A stretch of DNA of 64,000 nucleotides from Clavibacter michiganensis (GTDB taxonomy: Bacteria > Actinomycetota > Actinomycetes > Actinomycetales > Microbacteriaceae): the NCBI RefSeq assembly GCF_016907085.1, contig NZ_JAFBBJ010000001.1, forward strand, positions 1,178,001-1,242,000, read 5' to 3'. The first letter of the stretch is position 1. Every line of letters starts with the position of its first letter. The notes beneath the pieces are model-generated. The model was not told the origin of the DNA. It did no database searches and saw only the letters and a program-made list of their open reading frames with translations. The position numbers and the translations under genes are program-made. Below are positions 53,502 to 61,674 of the stretch, piece by piece.

Positions 53502-54194
53502 TCAGCCCCCGAACGGGCGCAGCGACACCGACTCGAGCGTGCCGTCGCGGGTCTGGTCGACGACGAGGCGCACGGCGCGCGCGACGGAGGCGGGCTCGAG
53601 GTAGCGCGTCTCGTCGTACTCGCCGCCCTCCTTGGCGCGGAGCTCGCGCTGCATGTCGGTGGCGACGCGGCCCGGGTGCACGCTCGAGACGCGGACGCCG
53701 TTCGGGCGCTCCTCCTCGCGGAGGGCGTCGCCGAGCGCGCGGAGGGCGAACTTGGATCCCGCGTAGACGCCGCCCGTCGGGTTCGCCGTGAAGCCGGATC
53801 CGGAGTTGACGAGCACGACCTGGCCCTTCGCCGCCCGGAGCGCCGGCAGGAGCACGCGCGTCACCTCGGCGACCGCGAAGACGTTGACCTCGAAGACGCG
53901 GCGCCACTCGTCGACGGGCGTCTCCGCCACGGCATCGCCGCCGATCACGCCCGCGGAGTGCACCAGGACGTCCAGCCGGTCGAGCTCCGGCACGAGGTCG
54001 GCGAGGCCGCTCGCGGCGAGGTCGGCGGCCCAGCCGACGGCGTCCGGCAGGGTGGCGGCGAGCGCGTCGACGGCGTCGCGGTCGCGGCCGTGCACGATCA
54101 CGCGGTGGGTGCGGGCGAGGTCCTGGGCGACGGCGCGGCCGATGCCGCGGGTGGCTCCCGTGACGAGGGCGACGGGGCGGGCGTGGTCGGTCAT
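53502..54194 (-). CDS. Short-chain dehydrogenase/reductase
   Basis: A 230-residue SDR. Cofactor loop is VTGATRGIGRAV, the structural motif VLVHSAGVIGG replaces NAG with SAG, and the active-site Tyr and Lys are in GGVYAGSKFALR. A Ser-rich VLVNSGSGF holds the catalytic Ser. Substrate unknown. ATG at 54194 has AGGAGG about seven bases upstream, and TAGCCT about 30 bases before it is a likely -10 box, so this gene is leadered. Confidence 0.92.
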   Translation of the reverse strand: MTDHARPVALVTGATRGIGRAVAQDLARTHRVIVHGRDRDAVDALAATLPDAVGWAADLAASGLADLVPELDRLDVLVHSAGVIGGDAVAETPVDEWRRVFEVNVFAVAEVTRVLLPALRAAKGQVVLVNSGSGFTANPTGGVYAGSKFALRALGDALREEERPNGVRVSSVHPGRVATDMQRELRAKEGGEYDETRYLEPASVARAVRLVVDQTRDGTLESVSLRPFGG

Positions 54195-54331
54195 GGATCC
54201 TCCTGGGTCGCGGTCCTCCAGGCTATCGACGGCATCCGGCCACCCCGGCGGGAGCGGTCCGGAGCGTGACGTAGCGTGGAGGGACCGGCGGCCGCGAGGC
54301 GCGTCGGCCCGCCACCCGAGAGGATCCGCCC

Positions 54332-54682
54332 GTGCACGCCCGCTTCCCCGCCAGCCTCGAGGTGCTGCGCCAGGAGGCCCGCGACGAGCTGGACGCCGTG
54401 ATCGAGCACCGCTGCCGGAACGGCGACGACCCGTGGGAGATCATCCCCCAGCTGCCGACCGTGGACGAGCACGTGGTCGCGACCCTCCGTCAGGACGCGC
54501 TGGAGGCCGACGGGATGGCCGAGGAGCTGGCGCGCGTGCGCCACCCGTCGACCGAGCCGGGGGTCGTCGCGCGCTTCGAGTACCGGCTGCTGCGCGGCAT
54601 CGCGCTGGAGCACCCGGACCTCTCGCGCGCGGTCTGGACGCTCATCGGGCGCATGGAGCGCGACCTCCGCCGCCGCTCCTGA
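54332..54682 (+). CDS. Hypothetical helical protein
   Basis: A 116-residue protein I do not recognise. It is predicted helical and charged, with few hydrophobic stretches (LEVLRQEARDELDAVIEHRC and the ending VWTLIGRMERDLRRRS as landmarks); no signal or membrane segment. GTG at 54332 has GAGAGGATC seven bases upstream. A TAGCGT box at about 54270 is a likely -10. It lies just before the Hsp20 operators but no functional link is evident. Confidence 0.6.
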   Translation: MHARFPASLEVLRQEARDELDAVIEHRCRNGDDPWEIIPQLPTVDEHVVATLRQDALEADGMAEELARVRHPSTEPGVVARFEYRLLRGIALEHPDLSRAVWTLIGRMERDLRRRS

Positions 54683-54720
54683 AGAGGTGATGAGAGCGGC
54701 ATTCGCCGTCGGCGAACGGC

Positions 54721-54747
54721 TTGGCACTCCCCTGCGCCGAGTGCTAA
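54721..54747 (+). promoter_or_regulatory. CIRCE element (HrcA operator) before hsp20
   Basis: TTGGCACTC-N9-GAGTGCTAA differs from the consensus CIRCE element (TTAGCACTC-N9-GAGTGCTAA) at one position. The element also contains or abuts the likely promoter: TTGGCA as -35 and TAATCT (54745-54750) as -10, 18 bp apart. Bound HrcA repressor would block this promoter until heat shock. Confidence 0.9.
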
Positions 54748-54756
54748 TCTCATCGT

Positions 54757-54779
54757 GGTTGAGCCGAGGGGGCTCAACC
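54757..54779 (+). promoter_or_regulatory. HAIR-like element (HspR operator) before hsp20
   Basis: A perfect 9-bp inverted repeat GGTTGAGCC / GGCTCAACC containing TTGAG-C-N7-G-CTCAA. The half-sites and 7-base spacing match the HspR operator HAIR (CTTGAGT-N7-ACTCAAG) except for the T/A pair flanking the spacer. It sits 10 bp downstream of the CIRCE element, near the transcript start. Confidence 0.75.
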
Positions 54780-54817
54780 CCGGAGATCATCACCGCAGAT
54801 CATCAGAGGAGTCGAGC

Positions 54818-55276
54818 ATGAACATGACCTTCGATCCGTTCCGCGAGCTGGACCGCGCCATGGGCGCGCTGGCCGAGACCCGCCAGGCGAACCGTCCGAT
54901 GCCCATCGACCTGCACCGCGAGGGCGACACCTACGTGCTGGCCGCCGACCTCCCGGGCATCGACCCGGGCTCGGTCGACATCGACGTGGACGGCCAGCTG
55001 CTGACCATCCGCGCCGAGCGCACGCTCGCCGGCGATCAGAACGTGCGGTGGCTCACGCGCGAGCGCGTCGCCGGCACGTTCCTCCGGCAGCTGACGCTCG
55101 GCCAGGGCATCGACACCGAGCGCATCTCGGCGCACTACGCCAACGGCGTGCTGAGCGTCACCATCCCGGTGAGCGAGCGGGCGAAGCCGCGGAAGATCGC
55201 GGTCACGTCCGACGAGCAGCAGGGCCAGGAGGGCCGGACGCTGACGGTGGAGCAGGGCGCGCACGCCGCGAGCTGA
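54818..55276 (+). CDS. hsp20: Hsp20/alpha-crystallin small heat-shock protein
   Basis: A 152-residue small heat-shock chaperone that holds unfolding proteins in large oligomers. The alpha-crystallin domain runs from PIDLHREGDTYVLAADLPGIDPGSVDIDV to the conserved GVLSVTIPVSERAKPRKIAV, with the C-terminal IAV (IxI-type) anchor. The start FDPFRELDRAM is typical of actinobacterial Hsp18-like proteins. ATG at 54818 has AGAGGAG six bases upstream. Upstream CIRCE and HAIR-like operators suggest control by both HrcA and HspR. Confidence 0.95.
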   Translation: MNMTFDPFRELDRAMGALAETRQANRPMPIDLHREGDTYVLAADLPGIDPGSVDIDVDGQLLTIRAERTLAGDQNVRWLTRERVAGTFLRQLTLGQGIDTERISAHYANGVLSVTIPVSERAKPRKIAVTSDEQQGQEGRTLTVEQGAHAAS

Positions 55277-55283
55277 TCCGGCC

Positions 55284-55300
55284 GGGCACCAGAGGTGCCC
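55284..55300 (+). terminator. Small hairpin after hsp20
   Basis: A perfect 7-bp stem GGGCACC / GGTGCCC with loop AGA just after the hsp20 stop codon; probably the first of two terminator stems. Confidence 0.55.
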
Positions 55301-55307
55301 CACGCAC

Positions 55308-55352
55308 GAGGAGCCGTCGTCCGCGAGAGCGGGCGGCGGCTCCTCGCATGCC
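55308..55352. repeat. 45-bp direct repeat, copy 1 (terminator hairpin)
   Basis: An exact 45-bp sequence whose first 38 bases form a strong hairpin (GAGGAGCCG...CGGCTCCTC with GAGA loop), the natural terminator between hsp20 and the siderophore operon. The same 45 bp occurs again, unchanged, at 56089-56133, 781 bp away and in the same orientation, bounding a lower-GC segment. Confidence 0.95.
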
Positions 55353-55577
55353 GCCCTCCGAATCGCCCAACCCGCCGTCCATGAGAAAAGGTTCCTGTCG
55401 CGGCGACTCCGATCGATGACGCCCCAACTGGGGCTGGAATGCTCCGGAGCCAGGAGGAGGATCGTGCCCATGGCCGTGAGTGGAGAATCGAGTTGACGCG
55501 TCCGAGCGGAAGAACCGCACCGCCGTACGACACGCGCATAAGCGATACGGCGCCTCAGAAGGCGAGAGGAAGATGCA
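55353..55577 (+). other. Leader of the lower-GC cassette
   Basis: About 225 bases between repeat copy 1 and the membrane-protein gene. It is visibly less GC-rich than the surroundings. It contains CCCCAACTGGGG and GCTCCGGAGC palindromes, a TTGACG hexamer near 55490 without a well-placed -10, and AGAGGAAG ahead of the ATG. No protein-coding frame was found in it. Confidence 0.5.
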
Positions 55578-56090
55578 ATGGCGGATGATCGTCGCACTAA
55601 CCACGAAGAGCAGAAAGAGGAAAGGGCATTGCGCGGCGGATTGTTACTGCTGTCGGTGACGATCATCACCTCCCTGGGCTTGGGCCTCGCCCTAGTCGAC
55701 CTAGGAGGCCGATTGATCCTTGACGCCTCCCGGAGCGGAAGCGTTGACGATCTCGGCACGGCCAGTGACCATCATTCAACTTTGACAACCATCCAGGAAC
55801 AGCTCCTGGCGATTATCCTCTTCGGCGGCGTGGTCCTAGCTTTGATAGGGGCGATCCTCCGAGCATTCGCGCATAACGTCGCGAAGCGAAAAGACTCCGA
55901 CTATGTGGGAAAGCTCTTCGGGCTTGCATCGCTGATGTTCACACTCACGGGCGCGATGGCGGCCATAGATCCTGGTCTGCAGAAGACGGTAGTCGCGACC
56001 TTTGTGCTCCTCATCGCCGGCACCACGTGTGCCGTTGTAGTCGTATCAGCTCTTGTAGTCGGCGAACGGGAGTACCGGAAGTCGATGTGA
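55578..56090 (+). CDS. Lower-GC four-helix membrane protein (probable acquired gene)
   Basis: A 170-residue protein of unknown function. The first 17 residues are charged (MADDRRTNHEEQKEERALRG), then four hydrophobic segments at about 18-43, 75-97, 112-130 and 136-162, with a short basic C-terminus. Codon use is unlike every neighbour: TTA, several CTA, GTA, ATA, GTT and TTT codons that are almost absent elsewhere in the window. Its stop codon TGA is formed by its last base plus the first two bases of repeat copy 2, so the frame ends exactly at the junction. AGAGGAAG lies before the ATG. Signs point to horizontal acquisition; function cannot be inferred. Confidence 0.75.
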   Translation: MADDRRTNHEEQKEERALRGGLLLLSVTIITSLGLGLALVDLGGRLILDASRSGSVDDLGTASDHHSTLTTIQEQLLAIILFGGVVLALIGAILRAFAHNVAKRKDSDYVGKLFGLASLMFTLTGAMAAIDPGLQKTVVATFVLLIAGTTCAVVVVSALVVGEREYRKSM

Positions 56091-56133
56091 GGAGCCGTCG
56101 TCCGCGAGAGCGGGCGGCGGCTCCTCGCATGCC
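56089..56133. repeat. 45-bp direct repeat, copy 2 (terminator hairpin)
   Basis: Identical over 45 bases to 55308-55352. It supplies the last two bases of the preceding gene's stop codon and a terminator hairpin, and lies 12 bp from the convergent stop of the siderophore synthetase gene. Confidence 0.95.
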
Positions 56134-56145
56134 CGGACGGGCGCC

Positions 56146-58647
56146 TCAGCCGATGCGCGGCCGCAGTCCCCGATGGATCGCGAGCGGGTTCCGCAGCGAG
56201 CCGTGGATCTGCATCACCGGCGCCTGCAGGTCGACCATGCGCCGGTTGTCGCGCAGCTGCAGCCGGTTGAGGCACGAGCGGTCGAACGACGGCGCGAAGA
56301 GGTCGAACCGGGCGATGCGCTCGGCGAGCTCCGGGTGCGCGCGCTCGTGGTCGGCGAGCGCCTCGGCCGCCACGCGCCACAGGCCGTCGGGGCCGAGGTC
56401 GTCGCGGTCCTCGAGGAGCGCGGCGGCGAAGCGCAGGAAGCCGTCCATCACGTCGGTGAAGACCGTGAGGGTGCGCTCGTCCTCGGGGATCTCCATCCGG
56501 ATCCGCCGCACGTCCTCCGGCAGCTCGCGCTCCGTGTCGAAGAGGGCGACCTCCTCGGCGATGTCCTTCATCAGCACGCGGACGACGACGTGGTCGCGCA
56601 GCACGAGGATCACGTTCTCGCCGTGCGGCATGAACGCGAGGTCGTGCGCGATCAGCGCGTGCGCGAGCGGCACGAGGTAGGCGTCGAGCCAGCGCCGCAG
56701 CCACGCGGCCGCGCCGATCCCGGACGCGTCGATGAGCGCGCCGATGACCGTGTCGCCGTGCGCGTCGACGTGCAGCAGGCTCGTCATGCTCATCAGCCGC
56801 TCGCCCTCCGCGAGCCCCGGCACGGGCGACTCGCGCCAGAGCGCGGACAGCATCTTCCCGTGGGAGTGGCCGGGCGGCAGCGCGGACTCGACCCGCTCGT
56901 CGCGCACGCCCACGGCGGCGACCTCGCGGAGGATCCCGAACCCGAGCCGCGCGAACTCCGGGTCGCCCGCGACGAGCGCGTGCACCCAGTCGTTGATCGC
57001 CGGCGTGACCGCCATGTAGGCCGGCGAGAGGCCGCGCGTGAAGCCCATGTTGAGGATCGACAGCGAGGTCTTCACGTAGCAGCGCTCGGGGGTCGTGCGG
57101 TTGGCCCACGTGCGGATCGACTGCTGCGCGCCGTACTCGTCGTCGCCCGTGCCGAGCAGCACGATGTCGCGCCGGGCGATGAGGCCCGCGAAGGTCACGG
57201 TGACCACGTTCTCCCACTGCCACGGGTGCACCGGCACGAGCACGCGCTCGGCGGGGTCGATGCCGAGCTGCTCCATGCGGGCGCGGAACCGTGCGCGGAC
57301 GGGGACGCCGAGCTCGGCGTCGAGGAACGCCTCGCGGTCGAGCCCGTCGATCGCGGTGAAGCGGGCGAGGCGCGCGTGCACGGCGAGCCAGAGGATCCGC
57401 ACGTCCTGGCCGGCCTCGGGCGCGTACCGGTCGTGGTCGTCGAGGTCGAAGCCGATGCGGCCGTTGGTCGCGACGAAGCAGGGGTGCCCCTCGTCCATCG
57501 TCGACTCGACCTCGGCGTAGGACGCCGTGAGGAGGCCGCGCGCGTCCGGCACGGCGCGGAGGCGCGAGAAGGCGGCGGCCGAGAGCGTGCTCTGGATCTC
57601 GTCGAGGTAGACGGGCAGGACCTCGTCGGTGATCCCGAGCCGGTCGCGGAGGTCGAGCACGAGGTCGGTCGCGTCGAGCTCGGCGGGCCGGCCGTCGACC
57701 GTGCGGCGGATGCTCGCCTCGTCGACGTCCCAGTGGTCGAGCTCGAGGATCCTGGCGCGGTACGAGTACACGCTCCGGCCGTCGGCGCTCGCGACGCGGT
57801 AGTCGGCCCAGCGCCTCGGGTCGTGCGGGCGGCGCGGCGCACCGGGAGCGCGCTCCGGATCCACGCGCTCGGGCGCGATGAGCAGCTCGTGCGCGAACTC
57901 GGCGAGCGCCTTGCGGACGAGGTGGCGGGTGGCGGCGGCCCACACGTCGGGGCGGAGGTGCGCGGCGCGGTGGACGCGCGGATCCGGCTCGGCGGTCCTC
58001 GACGCGGCGGCGGGCCGGGTCTCGGGGTGAGTGTCGCGCCTGCGGTCGGGGGTGAGGGTCATGGCGGTTCCGTCCGTGGGGGTGGCGTGCAGGAGGGCGT
58101 CGTCGCGCGTGGCGACGCTGAGGAGCGCGTGCTTCGTGCCGAGGTCGACGACGCGGAGCGGCCGGAAGCCGACGAGCTCGTTGAGGCGCTGGATCCGGGT
58201 GTTGCGCACGTCGGGCTCGACGACGAGGCGCCGCACGGCCGGATCCCGGAGGAGGTGCGCGACGACGTGCCGCATGACCGCGGTCGTGAAGCCGGGCAGC
58301 GGGTCGCCAGCCGGCGGGGCGACGAGCAGGTGCATGCCGCGGTCGCCGGGGAGCGGATCCAGGTGCGCGCCGATGGGGTCGTCGGCCGGGTCGTACGCCT
58401 CCACGAGGAAGGCGGGTGCGCCGTCGTGGAGGCCGATCCAGGCCTCGCGCCGCGGATCCGCCGCGATGGACCGGTACTCGGCCCGCACCTCGTCGAGGGT
58501 CGCGTGCTCCATCTGCCAGAAGCGGGCGCGCGGGGCGGTGACCCAGGCGTGCACGAGCGCAGCGTCGGCATCCGGGTCGAGCGGGCGGAGGTCGAGGGCG
58601 GAGGCGAGGGACTCGGCGGCGGACGCCTCGGTGACGGGCGCGCTCAC
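56146..58647 (-). CDS. desD: Fused GNAT acyltransferase - IucA/IucC siderophore synthetase (DesC-DesD)
   Basis: An 833-residue protein in one uninterrupted frame. Residues 1-195 are an IucB/DesC-like GNAT acyltransferase (ARFWQMEHATLDEVRAEY; RRLVVEPDVRNTRIQRLNELVGF), which acylates an N-hydroxy diamine. Residues about 196-833 are an IucA/IucC NIS synthetase (STMDEGHPCFVATNGRIGF, VHPWQWENV, TSLSILNMGFTRGLSP, KTSL and HGENVILVLRD are family landmarks), which condenses the units using ATP. In Streptomyces these are separate desC and desD genes. The start GTG at 58647 overlaps the desB stop (GTGA). A separate start at ATG 58062 for the synthetase alone is possible but has only a weak ribosome site. 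Last gene of the iron-regulated operon. Confidence 0.88.
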   Translation of the reverse strand: MSAPVTEASAAESLASALDLRPLDPDADAALVHAWVTAPRARFWQMEHATLDEVRAEYRSIAADPRREAWIGLHDGAPAFLVEAYDPADDPIGAHLDPLPGDRGMHLLVAPPAGDPLPGFTTAVMRHVVAHLLRDPAVRRLVVEPDVRNTRIQRLNELVGFRPLRVVDLGTKHALLSVATRDDALLHATPTDGTAMTLTPDRRRDTHPETRPAAASRTAEPDPRVHRAAHLRPDVWAAATRHLVRKALAEFAHELLIAPERVDPERAPGAPRRPHDPRRWADYRVASADGRSVYSYRARILELDHWDVDEASIRRTVDGRPAELDATDLVLDLRDRLGITDEVLPVYLDEIQSTLSAAAFSRLRAVPDARGLLTASYAEVESTMDEGHPCFVATNGRIGFDLDDHDRYAPEAGQDVRILWLAVHARLARFTAIDGLDREAFLDAELGVPVRARFRARMEQLGIDPAERVLVPVHPWQWENVVTVTFAGLIARRDIVLLGTGDDEYGAQQSIRTWANRTTPERCYVKTSLSILNMGFTRGLSPAYMAVTPAINDWVHALVAGDPEFARLGFGILREVAAVGVRDERVESALPPGHSHGKMLSALWRESPVPGLAEGERLMSMTSLLHVDAHGDTVIGALIDASGIGAAAWLRRWLDAYLVPLAHALIAHDLAFMPHGENVILVLRDHVVVRVLMKDIAEEVALFDTERELPEDVRRIRMEIPEDERTLTVFTDVMDGFLRFAAALLEDRDDLGPDGLWRVAAEALADHERAHPELAERIARFDLFAPSFDRSCLNRLQLRDNRRMVDLQAPVMQIHGSLRNPLAIHRGLRPRIG

Positions 58648-60011
58648 GCGAGCACCCCGGATCCGGCCGCGGGTCCGTCGTCGGGCAGGCCGAACTCCTG
58701 GAACGCGATCCGCTCCTCCACCGCGTAGTCCTCGCGCCCGGTGATGGCGCGCAGGATCCGCGAGTTGCGGTGCGCGGTCATGCCGAGGTCGGGTGCGACG
58801 AAGCCGTGCGTGTGCACCTCGGCGTTCTGCACGAAGAGCGTGCCGGCGGCGTCGACGGTGTGCTCGCGCGCCACGTCGAGGCGGCCGCGTGCGTCGCGGT
58901 GCACGCGGTCGCCGAGCCCGTCGAGGATGCGCGGCGCCTGTGCGTCGTAGCCGCTCGCCATGACGACCGCGCTCGTCGGCCAGTCGCGCTCGGCTCCCGT
59001 CTCCGCGTGCCGCAGCCCGAGGACCGCGCCGCCGTCGGGCGTCGGCCGCGCCGACACCACCTCCGCGTTGGTCAGCAGCCGGGTCGGCACGCCGGATCCC
59101 GCGTCGCCGCCGGCCGCGAGCCGCCCCTCGGCCCGCAGCGCGTCGAACGCGAGCCGCTTCCGGTAGAGCGTGTGGAAGATGTCGTCGATGAGCTCGGAGT
59201 CGATCCCCTTGTAGAGGTTCCGCTGCTCGCGCAGCAGCACCGCGCGCGCATCCGCGGGCAGGCCGAAGAAGTGGTCGCTGTACTCGGGGCTCGTCATCTC
59301 CAGCGTGAGCCGCGTGTACTCGAGCGGGAAGAACCGCGGCGAGCGCGTGATCCAGTCGAGCCGGTAGCCGCGGGAGTCCACGTCCTCGAGCAGGTCGCGG
59401 TAGATCTCCGCCGCGCTCTGCCCGCTGCCCACCACCGTGATCGCGTCCCGCTCCTGAAGCGCGTCCTTGGCGCCGAGGTAGCCGGAGCTGTGGACCACGC
59501 CCGGCAGGTCGCGGACGGCCTCGGGCAGCCACGGCGGCGTGCCGACGCCGACCACGAGGTTCCGGCCGCGGTGCACGTGCGCGGCGCCCGCGGCGTCGAC
59601 CGACTCGACGACGTAGGCGCCCTCGGTCTCGTCGAACGAGACCGCCCGCACGTCGCGGTCGAGCTCGATCCCCCGCGCACGCTCCGCCGCCCATCGGCAG
59701 TACGCGACGTACTCGCTGCGCAGCACGAAGAAGTCCTCGCGGATGTAGAAGGAGTACAGCCGCCCGGTGTCCTTGAGGTACGCGAGGAACGAGAAGCGCG
59801 AGGTCGGATCCGCGAGCGTCACGAGGTCGGCGAGGAACGGCGTCTGCAGGTGCGCGGTCGGCAGCATCATGCCGGGGTGCCAGTCGAAGCGCGGCTTCCG
59901 CTCGAGCACGACGAGGTCGAGGTCGAGGGGGTCGGCGAGGCAGGCGAGGCCGAGGTTCGCGGGACCGAGGCCGATCGCGACGGCGTCGTGGATGCGGCCC
60001 GAGGCGCTCAT
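58644..60011 (-). CDS. desB: Lysine/cadaverine N6-monooxygenase (DesB-like)
   Basis: A 455-residue flavin N-hydroxylase that hydroxylates the side-chain amine of lysine, ornithine or cadaverine with NADPH and oxygen. FAD-binding loop is AIGLGPANLGLACLAD, then WHPGMMLPTAHLQTPFLADLV; the NADPH site is VVGSGQSAAEIYRDL, and the C-terminal NAEVHTHGFVAPDLG is typical. Its ATG overlaps the decarboxylase stop codon (ATGA), and its own stop overlaps the next GTG; the operon is fully coupled. Cadaverine is the expected substrate from the preceding decarboxylase. Confidence 0.94.
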   Translation of the reverse strand: MSASGRIHDAVAIGLGPANLGLACLADPLDLDLVVLERKPRFDWHPGMMLPTAHLQTPFLADLVTLADPTSRFSFLAYLKDTGRLYSFYIREDFFVLRSEYVAYCRWAAERARGIELDRDVRAVSFDETEGAYVVESVDAAGAAHVHRGRNLVVGVGTPPWLPEAVRDLPGVVHSSGYLGAKDALQERDAITVVGSGQSAAEIYRDLLEDVDSRGYRLDWITRSPRFFPLEYTRLTLEMTSPEYSDHFFGLPADARAVLLREQRNLYKGIDSELIDDIFHTLYRKRLAFDALRAEGRLAAGGDAGSGVPTRLLTNAEVVSARPTPDGGAVLGLRHAETGAERDWPTSAVVMASGYDAQAPRILDGLGDRVHRDARGRLDVAREHTVDAAGTLFVQNAEVHTHGFVAPDLGMTAHRNSRILRAITGREDYAVEERIAFQEFGLPDDGPAAGSGVLA

Positions 60012-61618
60012 CGGCCGGCCTCCGCGACGGCGTCGGCGGCCGCGGTGGGCTCGCCGGCCGCCGCGTCGTCCAGCCCGGCGTCGAGCGCATCGCCCGCCGC
60101 CACCACCATCCCCAGGATCTCCGCGATGTGCGCGTCTGTCGTCGCCGGGTTGAGCAGCGTGAGCTTGAGGTGCGCGCGCCCGCCCACGCGGGTCGCGGCG
60201 ACCATCGCGCGGCCGGAGTCCTGGATCGCCTGCCGGATGCCGCGGTTCACGGCGTCGGAGCGCGCCCCGGCATCGGGCGCCGCGGATCCGTCCCGCTCCC
60301 CCGCCGGCACGTACCGGAACACGAGCGCGCTGATCTCGGGCCGCACCACCACCTCGAGCGCCGGATCCCGCCTCAGCGCGGACCACGTGCGGTCGGCGAG
60401 CGCGATCACGTCGTCGAGCATCCGCCCCACCCCGTCGGCGCCCACCGTCCGCAGCGTCAGCCACAGCTTCAGCGCGTCGAAGCGCCGCGTGGTCTGCAGC
60501 GACTTGTCGACCTGGTTCGGGATCTCCTCGTGCGCGCGATCCGCCGGGTTGAGGTAGTCGGCGTGCAGCGTCGCGTGCCGGAGCGTGCGGCCGTCGCGCA
60601 CGATCAGCGCGCTGGAGCTCACGGGCTGGAAGAAGGTCTTGTGGTAGTCGACCGTCACGGAGTCGGCGCGCTCGATCCCGTCGAGCAGGTGCCGGTGCCG
60701 GAGCGAGGTCAGCAGGCCGCCGCCGTAGGCCGCGTCGACGTGCAGCCAGATCCCCTCGCGGCGGCAGACGTTGCCGATCGCGGGCAGCGGGTCGACGCTG
60801 CCGAAGTCGGTGGTGCCGGCGGTCGCCACGACCGCGATCGGCAGGAGCCCGGCCGCGTAGCAGCGCGCGAGCTCGCGTTCCAGGGCATCGACGCGCATCC
60901 GCTTGGCGTCGTCGCTCGGCACGCGGATGACCGCGTCGGAGGCGAGGCCGAGGATCCGCGCGCTCTTCTCGACGCTGAAGTGGCCGACGTCGCTGACGAG
61001 GATCCGCATCCGCTGCCGGTCGGCCATCGACAGCCCGTGCACGGCCGCCGCCTCGTCGCGCGCGAGCAGCAGCGCCTGCAGGTTCGACTGGCTGCCACCG
61101 CTCGTGAAGACGCCGTCCGCGTCGTCGCCGAGGCCGGCGCGGGCCGCGGTCCAGTCGATGAGCGCGCGCTCGATGAGGGTCGCGCCCGCGCTCTGGTCCC
61201 AGGTGTCCATCGACGTGTTGACGCTGGAGAGGATGAGCTCCCCCGCGATCGCCGGGATGAGGATCGGGCAGTTGAGGTGCGCGACGTACGACGGGTCGTG
61301 GAACCAGACGGCGTCGCGGAGGTACAGGTCGTCGAGCTCATCGAGCGCGTCGTCGAGGCCGCCGAGCGGGCGGTCGAGGTCGAGCCCGGCGAAGGATCCG
61401 CGGAGCCGGTCGGGCGTGATGCCGGTGAACGGGCCGTCGGCGCGGCGGGCGGCGGCGCGCACGTGGGCGGCGGCGGCGCGGAGGGCGGCGTCCCAGCCGG
61501 GGAGGGAGCGGTCGGAGAAGAGCTCGGCGGCGGGATCCGCGACGGTCGCGGTGTCGGCGGGGAGCCGGTCGGCGAGGGCCGGATCGGAGGGGCGGGAGGC
61601 GTGCGGGGAGAGGGTCAT
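60008..61618 (-). CDS. desA: PLP-dependent lysine decarboxylase (DesA-like)
   Basis: A 536-residue group-II pyridoxal-phosphate decarboxylase. The PLP lysine is about Lys327 in VDYHKTFFQPVS; the phosphate-binding VFTSGGSQSNLQALL and the cofactor Asp in LHVDAAYGGG are clear. In Streptomyces DesA makes cadaverine from lysine as the first step of desferrioxamine synthesis; a diaminobutyrate decarboxylase role is the alternative, but the gene order desA-desB-desC-desD favours lysine. ATG at 61618. An iron box lies 57 bp upstream. Confidence 0.92.
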   Translation of the reverse strand: MTLSPHASRPSDPALADRLPADTATVADPAAELFSDRSLPGWDAALRAAAAHVRAAARRADGPFTGITPDRLRGSFAGLDLDRPLGGLDDALDELDDLYLRDAVWFHDPSYVAHLNCPILIPAIAGELILSSVNTSMDTWDQSAGATLIERALIDWTAARAGLGDDADGVFTSGGSQSNLQALLLARDEAAAVHGLSMADRQRMRILVSDVGHFSVEKSARILGLASDAVIRVPSDDAKRMRVDALERELARCYAAGLLPIAVVATAGTTDFGSVDPLPAIGNVCRREGIWLHVDAAYGGGLLTSLRHRHLLDGIERADSVTVDYHKTFFQPVSSSALIVRDGRTLRHATLHADYLNPADRAHEEIPNQVDKSLQTTRRFDALKLWLTLRTVGADGVGRMLDDVIALADRTWSALRRDPALEVVVRPEISALVFRYVPAGERDGSAAPDAGARSDAVNRGIRQAIQDSGRAMVAATRVGGRAHLKLTLLNPATTDAHIAEILGMVVAAGDALDAGLDDAAAGEPTAAADAVAEAGR

Positions 61619-61674
61619 GGGTCCTTCGTCGGTTCGGTGGGGAGCCGTGTCCGGGTCACGAGCACCCAGCCCAG

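Noticed and set aside
55308..56133. Cassette as an insertion sequence
   Set aside because: No transposase, no terminal inverted repeats, and the flanking repeats are far longer than IS target duplications.
56173..58728. 851-codon plus-strand frame opposite the siderophore synthetase
   Set aside because: Antisense shadow; the minus-strand frame has clear IucA/IucC motifs.
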